NCBI GenBank assembly: GCA_903632075.3
Contig: CAHIKZ030002640.1
Span: 33,501-97,500, forward strand
Length of the DNA: 64,000 nt
Source: Acanthosepion pharaonis
Lineage: Eukaryota; Mollusca; Cephalopoda; Sepiida; Sepiidae
Reading direction: 5' to 3'
Of this stretch, positions 35,341 to 45,380 are shown piece by piece (the first letter of the stretch is position 1; each line of letters starts with the position of its first letter). The position numbers were made by a program, and so were the translations under genes. Below the pieces are notes generated by a model. That model was not told the DNA's origin, did no database searches, and saw only the letters and a list, made by a program, of their open reading frames with translations.

Positions 35341-35540
35341 GGGCATTGTGAAGGCAGTGTTGCGGTTACAGGTGCATAGCTTCTGGAGTCGAATTCGCCA
35401 TTCGTCTGTTGTGCCCTTATCTATGCACGATTGCTATCGGGAAAGACATGAATCCATCTTTTCACCTCCCAATTAGGTCGGTAGATTGAGATCTCTTGTC
35501 ATGTCTCAGTTATTTCCCTGTAACTCAACTCCGGAAGAGG
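35341..35540 (+). mobile_element. tRNA-derived SINE (family S2), degenerate
   Basis: Head 'gggcattgtgaaggcagtg' and B-box-like 'ggagtcgaattcgcc' are followed by body words 'atcgggaaagacatgaatcc' and 'cctcccaattaggt'. The order matches the other S2 copies. The 3' body is diverged. Confidence 0.55.
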
Positions 35541-35559
35541 CATGGCACGTGGAACTAGA

Positions 35560-35740
35560 ACAATCTACCTCGGTGGGGACGAAATAAAGAGTTCGATTCG
35601 AAGTTCCAGTAACCTGAAGAAGGCCGGAGCTTACAACGGCCGAAACATTATGAATATGGCAATGAAGATGAGGATGAGAGTCCGAATAATGTAGTTAATT
35701 AAAATAATCATAATACCTCATCTCGGAGATATAGACAGAT
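35560..35740 (+). repeat. Repeat R2 with hammerhead-like core, copy 1
   Basis: 'gaaataaagagttcgattcg', then 'cctgaagaaggccggagc', 'ttacaacggccgaaacatta' and 'gtccgaataatgtag' match, in order, the two inverted copies at 57005-57330. The motif CTGAAGA, a GGCC/GGCC helix and GAAA resembles a hammerhead core, but no flanking helix I is visible. A terminal piece of a Penelope-like element is plausible. Confidence 0.6.
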
Positions 35741-35844
35741 ATGCTATTTACGTTATTCAATTCTATGATCTATGGTTAATTGAATGACAAAATGAAAGAA
35801 CCCCCCCCCAAAACAAAAAAAACCAACAAAAAACAGTGCAGCCT

Positions 35845-35905
35845 ACGGAGTAGATCGAACCTGAATTCCCTTTTATCATGAGAAACCACTTTTTAACCAA
35901 ACCTT
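35845..35905 (-). mobile_element. tRNA-like SINE fragment (family S1)
   Basis: The minus strand gives 'tggtttctcatgataaaagg', then 'gaattcaggttcgatctac' with a B box. It matches the fragments at 12925-13010 and 50345-50400. Confidence 0.5.
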
Positions 35906-36934
35906 CTTTTAATATCCAGTCACAGCGTCCTCTTCAGCAATGAAAGCAAAAACACCAACAGAAATACGACTCGTACTGTCTAAAATAAATAATTAAATCA
36001 TGTATTTTAATCATTTTGCACTTAAATTGCTTATATTTTATGCGTGTGTAATCTAGGATTTTTATCTATACAATTAATTTTATTATCACGTGTAAGAAAG
36101 AATTCTGCATGCTAAATAATTAAATTAAAAATATCGAAATGTAAGCGGGACACGAAATAAAGTAAATATAAAACAATTATTATCTCCCTTAGTTATGAGA
36201 TATTCCATTCTTACGCTGTTAACAAGAGGAATGTTCGTTTGGTGTTTAGTAATGCCTCCCGTTATAATTACAACGGAATATTGCATTATCTAAAATAGAA
36301 TGGATCAGGATGCGTAACCGATAAATATATAAAGTCATGGTGTGTTGTATATTATAGAACAGAATGTATCCCATGGAAGATTACATTATATGCAGTACGA
36401 ATTTTCATGGAGGCAAAATTACAAGACAGGCAAAAAGAATATTTATTCAGTGCAACGACCTGATGCGAATCGGCTTAAACCGAGAAAAAAAAAAACTGTC
36501 AGGTGTTGAGTAACTTTTGAAAAGGTAGCTGTGATATTTCTGGGCGATCGAACATTTGGAGCAATGATATTGTGATATCATCCGTTGAAGCAGACCCTCG
36601 CCAAAGCACCGGAAATTAAGTAAAATATATAAATAAATAAATAAATAAATAAATAAAGAGAACATTGCATCATGTCGAAAAATACAGAGTTGTCTCAAGA
36701 AAAGTAAACGAAACTGATTTTTTCCTTGAACAGTAAGCGGAATATAGAGTATAGTTCTCAATAATTTTCAGAAGCAGCAAAGAAAATCCTTCCTCGCTGC
36801 AAATTTCCAGACGCGAAATAAATGAATGCACAAGGACTGACTGAAAAAAGGTTTAAATCATAAATAGAATAATATATCTGGTGACAAAATAAATTTATTT
36901 CTAAAATTGAGAGCTAATTTTTCAATATAATCCC
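35906..36934. other. No gene; (AAAT)n at 36627-36658
   Basis: A short AAAT microsatellite is the only clear element. The minus ORF 36447-36761 shows no recognisable motif. Confidence 0.5.
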
Positions 36935-37232
36935 CCATTTCGACCGGTAATTTGATCAGGTCCGCGGTTGAAACGGGGTCCGTCGCCCGGGACGCAGAGG
37001 TGAAAAAAATAGTTAAATATTCTTCTCATGCGGATAGATTTTTTTTACTCCTGTGGCAGTGGAGACTTCTGGGGTTATAGGCCCTCGTTCGATGGCGTTC
37101 CTTCGGAGGATTGGCGCGATTGCGTCTCGATTAAGGGATGAGTCTCGCGAAAGGGAGTGGTTCTTACAGCGTGTCTCACTGGCCATGGTTCCAGGTAATG
37201 CTTTCGCCATCATTGCGTATGGCAGAGGATAG
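36935..37232 (+). pseudogene. Retroelement pol C-terminal fragment
   Basis: A GC-richer island. One frame reads 'nlirsavetgsvardaev' then 'kkivkysshadr' (36948-37040). After a one-base shift at the T run it continues 'tpvavetsgvigprsmaf', then 'lrrigaiasrlrdes', and 'evflqrvsla'-type sequence ending 'gnafaiiaygrg' and TAG (37230-37232). The order 'ardae..kk..ky', 'pvavet.g..g', 'flqr.sla...gna' is a familiar C-terminal block of invertebrate reverse-transcriptase ORFs. I infer a retroelement tail and cannot fix the clade. The minus-strand ORF at 37013-37213 is its shadow. Confidence 0.65.
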
Positions 37233-37299
37233 GAAAAAAATTGTTTATAGTTTCTGGAATTGTTATCAATGGCTAATTGAACTTTGTTTCAATAAATTC

Positions 37300-37790
37300 G
37301 CTTCTAATTAAAAAAAAAATCCTAAAAAAAAAGCTAGTATCAAAATGAGGTAAATTTATTGTTTTTTTTTTTTTTTCAAAATTACGTGGGTTGATCAATA
37401 AGTAACGTCTCCTACTATATAAAACATTTAATCAGATAGAATAATGAAAATGATATCCAATTGATTATTATTTTTCTTCAAAATTACGAGAGTTATAAGA
37501 TAAGTAATATGTCTAATGCAATAAAACATATTGCAGAGAATATAGGATCATGAAACTGCTGCAAAATGAAGTAAATTTATTTCTCTTCAAAATCATTAGA
37601 GTTGATCGCTAAGTAAGGTCTCCAATGCAATAAAACAAGTTTTAGACCAGATAGAATAATAAAACTGCTATAAAAATAAATTTCTCTTCGAAATTACGAG
37701 AGTTGATCCATAAATTAGGTCTCAAATCCTATAAAACAAGTTTCAGACCAGATAGAATAATGAAACCGGTATCAAAATGAATTTACATAG
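37300..37790. repeat. Tandem repeat, unit about 104 bp, four copies
   Basis: 'aaattacgagagttgatc' followed by 'taagtaaggtctcc', 'aataaaacaagtttcagacc' and 'agatagaataatgaaac' recurs with starts near 37381, 37483, 37591 and 37692. Copies are diverged by small indels. The array begins about 70 bp after the pol fragment ends. Confidence 0.8.
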
Positions 37791-39233
37791 CAATCAAATC
37801 TTGAATATGAGCAGCAGACTCAATACTGTTGATAACAATATATGGTGTGTAATGGAATGGCAAAAGGAAAATTAATATGAGAGCATTCAAATGACTTTAT
37901 CAATCTAAAATAATTATCTAATAAATAATATGTCTCCAAATAAAAATGTAATAATGGAAATAATAAAAAAAAAATATGTAAATTTATTTCCCTTCAAAAT
38001 AACTACTTTATTTTTCAGCATATTCACAATTTAGTTCTTGACATTAACTTGGCATTGCCTCTAGCACGTTCAATTTTGAATTTGGATTTCAAAATTCACA
38101 TTTTTCAACGCCTTTTTCAATTTTGGGAACAACCAAAACGTTTGATGTTGAGGACTCGTGACTGTATAAAGAGTGTACAACAAGTCGATTGTGTGAAGAA
38201 TCTTTAATAATTGGTATTTTCAGGATTCGTACCTTTTGCTCACTGGATTGTTGCCACTGCTCTTTTCAAATACAAAATAATTATCATTTCAGGGCTCAGT
38301 CTATGAATGAATTGTTGAGGGCCTGCAAGGTTTCTTTGCCTTTGTTGCTGGATGTACATGAAGTGAAATGTATCAGAAGATAAATTTATGTAGATTATGC
38401 GCGCTTATAATGTCTGTATTCCACAACATATAGATTACACAAACAATTTAAGGACAATTTGCATGGCAAGAAATTACTAAACACAGTTGTTACAGATTTA
38501 AGAAATCTAAAGAAATTTTTATATCACAATAAAATATACATATAATGAAAATCAAAATATCTGTTGTAATAACTAAGATAATGTTATAAAGAATGTTTAT
38601 GCAGAAATGTGTTTTGATTGTTAGAAAAATTAAAATAACTTGGTTTCTGCAAAGAAAGATGTCAAATGTATTTGTTCATTTATCCGTATGTGTACGTGTG
38701 TAATTTAGAAGTAAGGATAAATGTTTGTCAAGAGTTGCTTGCCTTTAACTGATAGGCTAAATTGGTGAAGTTTACACTTACTTTTTTTAGTAGTGAAAAC
38801 GTTCACTTTTTTCAAGTCAATTGGAGATGTTGATTAACATGCGGACAATGGTTGATGAATGCTTTGCTGAGTTTGTTGAGATTTCAATGCGCTGTGTGAG
38901 TCAGTGAATTGACACGCGTGGAGTTTGGTAGCATCTCATGAAACTCGATGACTGACTGTCTGAATTGAGTCATACGGTTATTTTTATAGACTTTTGGGTG
39001 TCAAAATCGGCTCCAAAGAGCTCGGCGGGAAATAGGGTTCGACTGGAACTTTGCTACAATTTGGTTTTTATTAACCAATAGGAGGTTGAATTTTCAGAAA
39101 CGAGATGATGATTGGTTAAAGGCTTTTTAGAGAAGAATACATCTTTCTGAAAGGGGTTAAAGGCTAATGTGGAAGATTCCACAATATGCCCCAAATTTGA
39201 TTTACGGGCAACCGTCTTGCGCTCCAAGTATAG
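37791..39233. other. No gene recognised
   Basis: The plus ORF 38189-38383 and minus ORF 39054-39248 lack motifs. 'aaatttatttcccttcaaaa' at 37980 echoes the tandem unit, so the array may have extended further once. Confidence 0.45.
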
Positions 39234-39782
39234 TACAGGGTGTTTCACATGTGTTGAAAGAAAGCAGCAGTGAGGATATTGATTAGGAGGAACAGTGGTT
39301 CGAGCAGGATGGTGCCTCTATTCACACTGCTTATGTTACCATGACATGGCTCTGGGAAAAGTTTGGGGAGCGTCTCATCAGCCACAAAACTGAAGTGAAA
39401 TAGGCACCTCACTCGCTTGACCTGAACCCTACAGATTTCTTTCTCTGGGGCTTAATCAATGGCAACATCTAACAAGGCAACCCTCTCACCATTGCTACAT
39501 TAGGGGCAGTCATCACTGAGGATATCCAAACGTTCACCCAGGAGGATCGTTCACGCGTTATCAACAACTTTGCATTGAACAATGCCTTCAATTGCACGGT
39601 GGGCATCAGGAGCATGTACTCTAGGTCTTGACGTTTTTCGTTTATGTTTGTGAGTAAATGGTTGCAGATCCTAAAATATTATCCTTTTACCTTTCAATAA
39701 ATGTAATTTCTATTACTCTATCATTTGTGGTCCTTGATTTGTGTCCGATCATTTTGTTTCAAAAACTGTGAAATACCCTGTA
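39234..39782 (+). mobile_element. Internally deleted Tc1/mariner-type element with intact ends
   Basis: Left end TA-CAGGGTGTTTCACA (39234-39249) and right end TGTGAAATACCCTG-TA (39767-39782) are inverted repeats with one mismatch, sitting on TA dinucleotides as expected for this superfamily. Between them is the C-terminal half of a DDE transposase: 'wfeqdgasihtayvtmtwlw' (second catalytic Asp), 'hsldlnptdfflwgl' (the block preceding the third acidic residue) and 'qedrsrvinnfal'. Two in-frame stops (near 39402 and 39466) kill it. The N-terminal half is missing, so this is a 549-bp deletion derivative. Confidence 0.88.
39290..39630 (+). pseudogene. Transposase C-terminal fragment
   Basis: The catalytic core remnant of the element above. 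The first Asp box 'eqdgasiht' and the 'ldlnptdfflw' box are readable in one frame, apart from the stops. The DNA-binding domain is absent. It ends with a TGA just after 'girsmysrs' (39629). Confidence 0.8.
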
Positions 39783-40195
39783 GAAGCGATAAGAAAGTTT
39801 AACATAGAATTTACATATTTGGTCGTTTCCCACAATAGCGCAAATTGTTTAAATGGTTAAAATGCCTTCAAGCGAATGAAGAAAGTAGCGAGGACCATGC
39901 TTCTTTGAACCTCATAGACTGGTGCTACACAATCATAAAGAACTGTTCCAAATAACAAAAACCACGTCACTTAAGGACTACCAACAGCAGCAACAGCCAA
40001 AATGAATATCATTACAACTTAGAGAGAAAATAATGATATAATCAAGATGTTGATATTCCACACTACTTAGAACAAAAGGTTAGAAAGGAAGCCACCACTC
40101 ATCAATGCTGGAAAACCAATAACAGCGGACTTTCTAATCATATTTTCCTAAACAATTGTTTAAATAGAAAGATTTTATATTCTCGTAGCTAAAGT
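39783..40195. other. No gene recognised
   Basis: Ordinary AT-rich sequence between the mariner remnant and the minisatellite. Confidence 0.45.
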
Positions 40196-40199
40196 CTGA

Positions 40200-40618
40200 G
40201 CCACTTTCAATAAAATAGATGTAATCTAGAAATCTGATCTACCAGATGGCCTTAAAATAGATGTGATCTGGCAATCTGATCTCCCAGATGACATTAAAAT
40301 AGATGTCATCTAGAAATCTGATAACCAGATGACCTAAAAATAGATGTAATCTAGAAATCTGATCTACCAGATGACCTTAAAGTAGATGTAATCTAGAAAT
40401 CTGATCAACCAGATGACCTTAAAATAGATATAATCTAGAAATCTGATCTACCAGATGACCTTAAAATAGATGTAATCTAGAAAATCTACCAGATCTTAAA
40501 ATAGATGTAACCTGAAAAACCAGATGACCTTAAAATAGATGTAATCTGGAAATCTGATCTACCAGATGATCTTAAAATAGATGTAATCTAGAAATCTGAT
40601 CTACCAGATGACCTTAAG
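40200..40618. repeat. 42-bp minisatellite, about 10 copies
   Basis: The unit is 'agatgtaatctagaaatctg' plus 'atctaccagatgaccttaaa' plus 'at'. Most units are full length, and those at 40475-40530 carry deletions. The array stops exactly where a LINE coding remnant begins. Confidence 0.93.
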
Positions 40619-41055
40619 CCTAGATACTTTCGCGTCACTGTAGAATCGGTTTTAATGTATGATGCCACTACCAGGACATTATCTAAAACTCTAGAGTCTA
40701 AGCTTAATGGAACCTATCCCCCTTCCCCCGGATGCTGAGAAGTATATTTGACATCTCTTGGAGATAACATAACTAAGCCACAGCATTATGGACTCATCCC
40801 TGATATTTCTACAATCTTACGTGAACGCAGAATGCGCTTTGCAGGACACCGCTAGCGAGCAAAGCAAGAACTTGCGAGTGATCTACTGCTCTGAACACCT
40901 AGCCATGGAACAAGACGGGTTGGTCGTCCAGCAACTACCTACATTGACCAGCTATGTAATGACACTGAATGCCATAATAATGATCTTCCGACCTTGATAC
41001 AGGAACGGTTGGCGCGATAGACTCACGTATGTACGAGCAAGCTCGACTGAATAAA
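40617..41055 (+). pseudogene. LINE reverse-transcriptase C-terminal fragment, plus strand
   Basis: The readable peptide order is 'vtvesvlmydattrtlskt', 'ylipdistilrerrmrfag'-type, 'srasdll...pshgtrrvgrp', 'attyidqlcndtechnndlp' and 'lrvcassld'-like. This is the usual C-terminal region of LINE pol proteins (the '.lskt.e', 'rr.rfaGH' and 'GRP..tyvdql..d' blocks). Frames change at least three times (near 40735, 40850 and 40990). The copy is 5'-truncated, as LINE insertions usually are. The ORF at 40788-40997 is an out-of-frame by-product. Confidence 0.75.
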
Positions 41056-41274
41056 TAATTTTCAACTCACACTCGCACTGACTACTAGGTCAACGAATGC
41101 TGAATGTTTCCTTATAAGCTAACGTCTAATATTACAATTGCCATTACAAATCTGCGGCGGAAAAAAAAATTCTATCATTTGTAGCTCAAATTAACATTTC
41201 TCCTTACTATCAACACGAGTGTTTTCTGCGCTAACCATTTATACGAAATAACTGGTGAGGTTAATCTTGCCTTC

Positions 41275-41505
41275 AATATATCCTGTGATTGTCGAATTTG
41301 ACGAGCCCCCTTTCCATATTATGTTTACCCCAAATTTCAGCTGCCTCTTTATGTGTCCTTTTTGCTTCTATTTTCCGTAACACTTCCTCCCACGTGATAT
41401 TCTTAACAGCCTTCTGTAGAACCACATTTCATTTGCGTAATCTCCGCCTTATCTTTGAGGAAACTGTCCAACATTCAATGACATATAGGACGATCGATAC
41501 TGATT
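41275..41505 (-). pseudogene. LINE C-terminal fragment, minus strand
   Basis: The minus strand gives 'ecwtvsski'-like, 'mwfyrrllris', 'weevlrkieakrthkeaa' and 'iwgkhnmerglvkf'. This matches the '..CWT.s', 'WFYRRMLRI', 'EVL.KI..KR' series seen at 43918-44504. The frame is broken. It abuts the 3' tail of the 5S-headed SINE at 41506, suggesting nested insertion. Confidence 0.65.
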
Positions 41506-41895
41506 AACTGATTGATTCGTTTTTTTTACGGTTTGTCAACACTTTGCAGGCTATATAAATTAAAAAAAATATTTGCAGATTTCAAGAACTTTTTGCGTGT
41601 GGGGTGGAATGGTAAAGGTTAGTGATACAAATCTTACTAATTAATCCATAGCTGAGGGAGTAGAGGTGGATTTATAGATTTTCCAAGGGTGGTTGTGCGT
41701 AAGTGAATATAACGAAACCGACTGGAAATCGAACCCTGCTCTCTGATAAACAATTCCGAGCCATTATCCCCCACGCCACCTGCACACGCACCCTTATAGC
41801 ATCTGGTATTCCCAAACGGTCACGACTAGGCTCGACGTTGTTTAATTTCGGTGATCGAACGGGAACCAGTATTTCAACATCATGTGGCCGTAACC
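41506..41895 (-). mobile_element. 5S-rRNA/tRNA chimeric SINE, copy 2
   Basis: On the minus strand 'ggttacggccacatgatgtt' then 'gatcaccgaaattaaacaac', 'gtcgagcctagtcgtgacc' and 'gtttgggaataccagatgct' parallel a 5S rRNA from near its 5' end to its 3' end (41792-41895). A tRNA-like portion follows ('ggataatggctcggaatt', B box 'gggttcgatttcc', about 41715-41785), then the body 'ccctcagctatggattaatt' and a GATT-type tail at 41506. The order equals copy 1 at 15535-15913. It is too diverged and too dimeric to be a functional 5S gene. Confidence 0.83.
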
Positions 41896-42285
41896 AGGAT
41901 TGATATTACACAGCAGTTCAGCACTTTTTTGTTTCTAACGGAAATTTCCTGTTTCTTAATACTTTGCTTGGCTTTTGTAAGTTGTAAGACATCTTTCACT
42001 ATTCCTGTGCGACTTCAGACTTCGATGTCACATTTTCCCTGTTAAAACATTTCTCAGATAGTTAAATTTCCGTATTTGATTTTGACGTATCCAGTTCGTA
42101 GCTCGCATCTTGGGTTCTTCGTCTTTCCAATGATGTTCCTTTGATGTTTAGTCCTTTTTTCATGCTTTCCTTTCCAGGTTCATGAAAATTTTTTCTGTAT
42201 TTTCCATCAACACGGTGTGTATAGACATTGGTAAAGTTTTGCTTTGAAAATCAACGCAAATAATTTAAGCCGAGAAACTTATTCT
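41896..42285. other. No gene recognised
   Basis: Plain sequence. The plus ORF at 41851-42045 overlaps the SINE head and is not supported. Confidence 0.45.
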
Positions 42286-42868
42286 AAATTACGTTACTAT
42301 AGGAATACATTTTACTTTAGAATTGCATTGGCAATGATTTTACTATAAAAATATATTGGAAATGATTTTACTATAGGATTTACATTGGAAATGACATTAC
42401 TATGGGAATACATTAGAAATGATTTTACTATAGTAATAAATTGGCAATGGTTTTTCTATAGGAATGCATTGGAAATGAATTTACCATAAGAACACATTGG
42501 TATGACTTTATTGCAGTAAACAGATTAGAAATCTCTTTCCAAAAGAAATACATTGGCAATGGCCATACTATAGAAATACATTGGAAATTACCTTACTGTA
42601 GAAATGCATTGACAATGACTTTACTACATAAATACATTAGAAACGACTTTCCTATAGAAATATATTAGAAATGACTTAACTATAGGTATATATTGAAGAT
42701 GATTTTATTATAGAAATACATTGGAAATTATTTTATTCCAGAACTGCATTGGTAATGAATTTATTAAAGAATTGCATTAGAAATGACTTTACTATAGTAA
42801 TGCATTGGAAATGAATTTACTATAGAAATACATTGGAAATTACTTTACTCTAGAAATATATTAGAAAC
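42286..42868. repeat. 30-31 bp minisatellite, about 19 copies
   Basis: The unit is 'actttactatagaaataca' plus 'ttggaaatg', varying to 'ttagaaacg' or 'ttggcaatg'. The array ends at 'aaactagcagtagagcccgg', exactly where the GC-rich motif begins. Confidence 0.92.
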
Positions 42869-43201
42869 TAGCAGTAGAGCCCGGCGTTGCCCGGGGATGT
42901 AACAGTAAGAGATAGATCAAGTATCGACCATCATAAAGACTGAAAAATAAAATTGACAAAGATTATTTTTTAAGGTTGACGGTCACGCATGTCTTGCTTA
43001 TTTATTTATTTTTTTTTTTACGAATTGGTCAAACCCAAACTCAAACAAAAACATTGTTTTCAATCGTTATGAGTCTACCGATTGAATAGAATTTTATTAT
43101 AAACAATTGTCTTGTAAATGGAATTTTTAAAGCATTCTGAATGTAAAAAATAAAGAAAAAAAGTGCAAGACAATAAGAAACACTACCTGCCGAAAAAAAA
43201 A
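42869..43201 (+). repeat. Left part of dispersed repeat R3 with 'cccggcgttgcccggg'
   Basis: A near-palindromic GC-rich core (42882-42897) opens about 330 bp of AT-rich sequence leading into a tandemly repeated block. The core's shorter version at 20979-20993 also follows a simple repeat. Confidence 0.6.
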
Positions 43202-43742
43202 GTGAAGTTTTGTTGAAATCGGTTGAAAATGTAGGAAATCCGATCCCATATATAAACGAACACACACACACACACACACAACCTGGGTTTTATAATAAGT
43301 ATAACTCGATATGAGTTGCCCCCCTTTCATTCTGGCGACAGAATCATGTTTTCAAATTGATTTCGTGCAAAAACAATTGTGTTTTTCCAATTTTTGGCAC
43401 TGTCAGAACCACCGCAAGGTAATTTTACGTAGTCCTGTGAAGTTTTGTTGAAATCGGTTGAAAAATGTAGGAAATCTGATCTCATATATAAACGAACACT
43501 CACACATACAAACAACCTGGGTTTTATAATAAGTATAACTCGATATGAGTTGTCCCCCTTTCATTCTGGCGACAGAATCGTGTTTTATCATGTTTTCAAA
43601 TTGATTTCGTGCAAAGACAATTGTGTTTTTCCAATTTTTGGCGCTGTCAGTACCACCGCAAGGTAATTTTACGTCGTCCTGTGAAGTTTTGTTGAAATCG
43701 GTTGAAAAATGTAGGAAATCCGATCCAATATATAAACGTACA

Positions 43743-43795
<53 letters not shown>

Positions 43796-43813
43796 TCTGC
43801 GTTTTTAATAATA
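43202..43813. repeat. Tandem of a 235-244 bp unit containing (CA)n, 2.5 copies
   Basis: Units start at 43202, 43437 and 43681 with 'gtgaagttttgttgaaatcg'. Each contains 'gtaggaaatccgatcc', a CA run, and (in the first two) 'aactcgatatgagttgcccc' and 'aggtaattttacg'. CA length varies: about 12 units in copy 1, 'cacacaca' traces in copy 2, and about 26 units in copy 3, which is cut off after 'taataataag'. The ORFs on both strands follow the unit periodicity and are not genes. Confidence 0.9.
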
Positions 43814-43917
43814 AGATGACAATGGGACCAGTGGCTGTGGATAAGAATCAGGGAGATATCTATTTTATCATGAATACATTTTCTATTAAGATTTTTCATG
43901 TAGTAGTAATATTAATA

Positions 43918-44504
43918 ATAATAATGAAGACAACAAAATCAATCAAGTACACACATTTAAATATCTATGAAGATACGGCACCAGATAACGCGTTGAAATA
44001 ATGAAATATGCCGCTAAGTGGAAAGCAAAGTATTAAGAAACAGGAAAAATTCGTTTCGATACAAAGAAAAGTGTAGTGAACTGTTACGTAATATCGACCC
44101 TCCATGAGTGAATGCTGGACAATCTCAATACAGCTGAAGAAGACACTTGAAGCAACAGAAATGTAATTCTACAGAAGGATGCTGAGAATGCCATGGATTG
44201 AACATGTTAGCAATGGCGAGGTTCTAGAAAAAATTAAACAAAAAGGACACTTAGCTGAAATTTCTTTGGGAATATGATGAGGAAATAGAGCTTGGAGAAT
44301 TTCACACTCACAGGGACATATTGAATGCAAAAGAGACAAAAGAAAACAGCGAATGACTTACCTAAAAAGCTTATGGAAATAGTTGTCAGAACAGGGTTTA
44401 GGAGAGATAGCAAGAAGACAATCTTTACTAAAAGCGACAAAAGACAGGAAATTGTGGAGAGCCATTATCGCTCACGTCTTGAAGGGACACGGCACATAGA
44501 AAAA
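43918..44504 (+). pseudogene. LINE 3' end: reverse-transcriptase C-terminal fragment
   Basis: Readable blocks in order, over several frames, are 'hifkyl', 'secwtisiqlkktleatem' (44105), 'fyrrmlrmpwiehvsng' (44169), 'vlekikqkgh', 'gniecnrdkrkqrmtylks'-like (44320) and 'eqglgeiarrqsllkatkd' (44393), ending 'rklwraiiahvlkghgt'. This series is the familiar C-terminus of a non-LTR retrotransposon pol protein. At least four frameshifts or stops are present. It is 5'-truncated near 43900. The ORF at 44325-44606 is an out-of-frame artefact. Confidence 0.83.
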
Positions 44505-45380
44505 TGGGAAGTAATATTACTTGTAGCATTAGTTAAAGGAACAGATCTTGTTAAATATATATTTTTTTTTTCACACATAACGGCCGGGGTCAATTTGACG
44601 CCATAGTTCAAACAACGAACCGCCATCTTCTTTTTCTTTTTATTTATTCTAATTCCCGCCTTGTGAAACATCCAATAAAAAGGACGTTTGCAGGTAAATA
44701 TTTGCGCCCGTCACATTATTTGAACTTTTGATTCGTTCACGTTGTAGCTGCGCTGTCGTCTGCCCCATCAAATCGTTTTTTTTTCTCTATCGATCGATTG
44801 CTGAATTGACTTCAATCTTTCCCAAACAACCAACTTCAAATTTCTCAATTTTCAATTTCCTTGCAACGGAACTTCTGCTACAATTTCAGATTCAGATTCC
44901 CGACCCTCTTTTTGATTACCCAACGTCGATTCACATTTTTTTTTTCCTTTAGTGGCAATCTTTTCCTTTAAGTTAAGGTGTAAAAGATTTATTTTATTAC
45001 AATGTTACATTTTCTTTAAGAGAAATTTTTTTTTTTTTTAGAAAATCCCTAAAATATCAAGCAGGATATTTTTTTAGATTTTACAAGTATAAATGTTGTT
45101 TTTCTTTCTTTGCGTATATCATTTTTGTTTCACGATCTGTGGCTTTTCCTTTTCATCATACGTTTTAATTTTTCAACTTTCCCCCTTTATTTTCAGACCT
45201 TTTTTTCTTTTGTTTGCACACCATTTTTCACTTTGGCTGATTGATTCATCCTTCTTTTTTTTCTTTATCCTCTTCTCTTTAATTCTTCTTTTAAACTTTG
45301 ATTTTTTTTCTTCTTTTTGTCTTTTCCTTCTTTCCACGATTTTCTTAGAATTTTCCTCATATTCGTCAAATAGTTCTTTT
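44505..45380. other. No gene recognised
   Basis: 'cataacggccggggtcaatttgacgcc' (44577-44603) is a small GC-rich landmark. ORFs at 44465-44671 and 44728-44952 lack motifs. The right side grades into T-rich sequence. Confidence 0.45.

Noticed and set aside
41792..41895. 5S rRNA gene
   Set aside because: Too diverged from 5S, lacks a T-run terminator at the 5S end, and is fused to a tRNA-like part and SINE body; a second copy has the same fusion.
44577..44603. piggyBac-type end ('ggccggggtcaatttgacg')
   Set aside because: Similarity from memory only, with no TTAA pair and no transposase.
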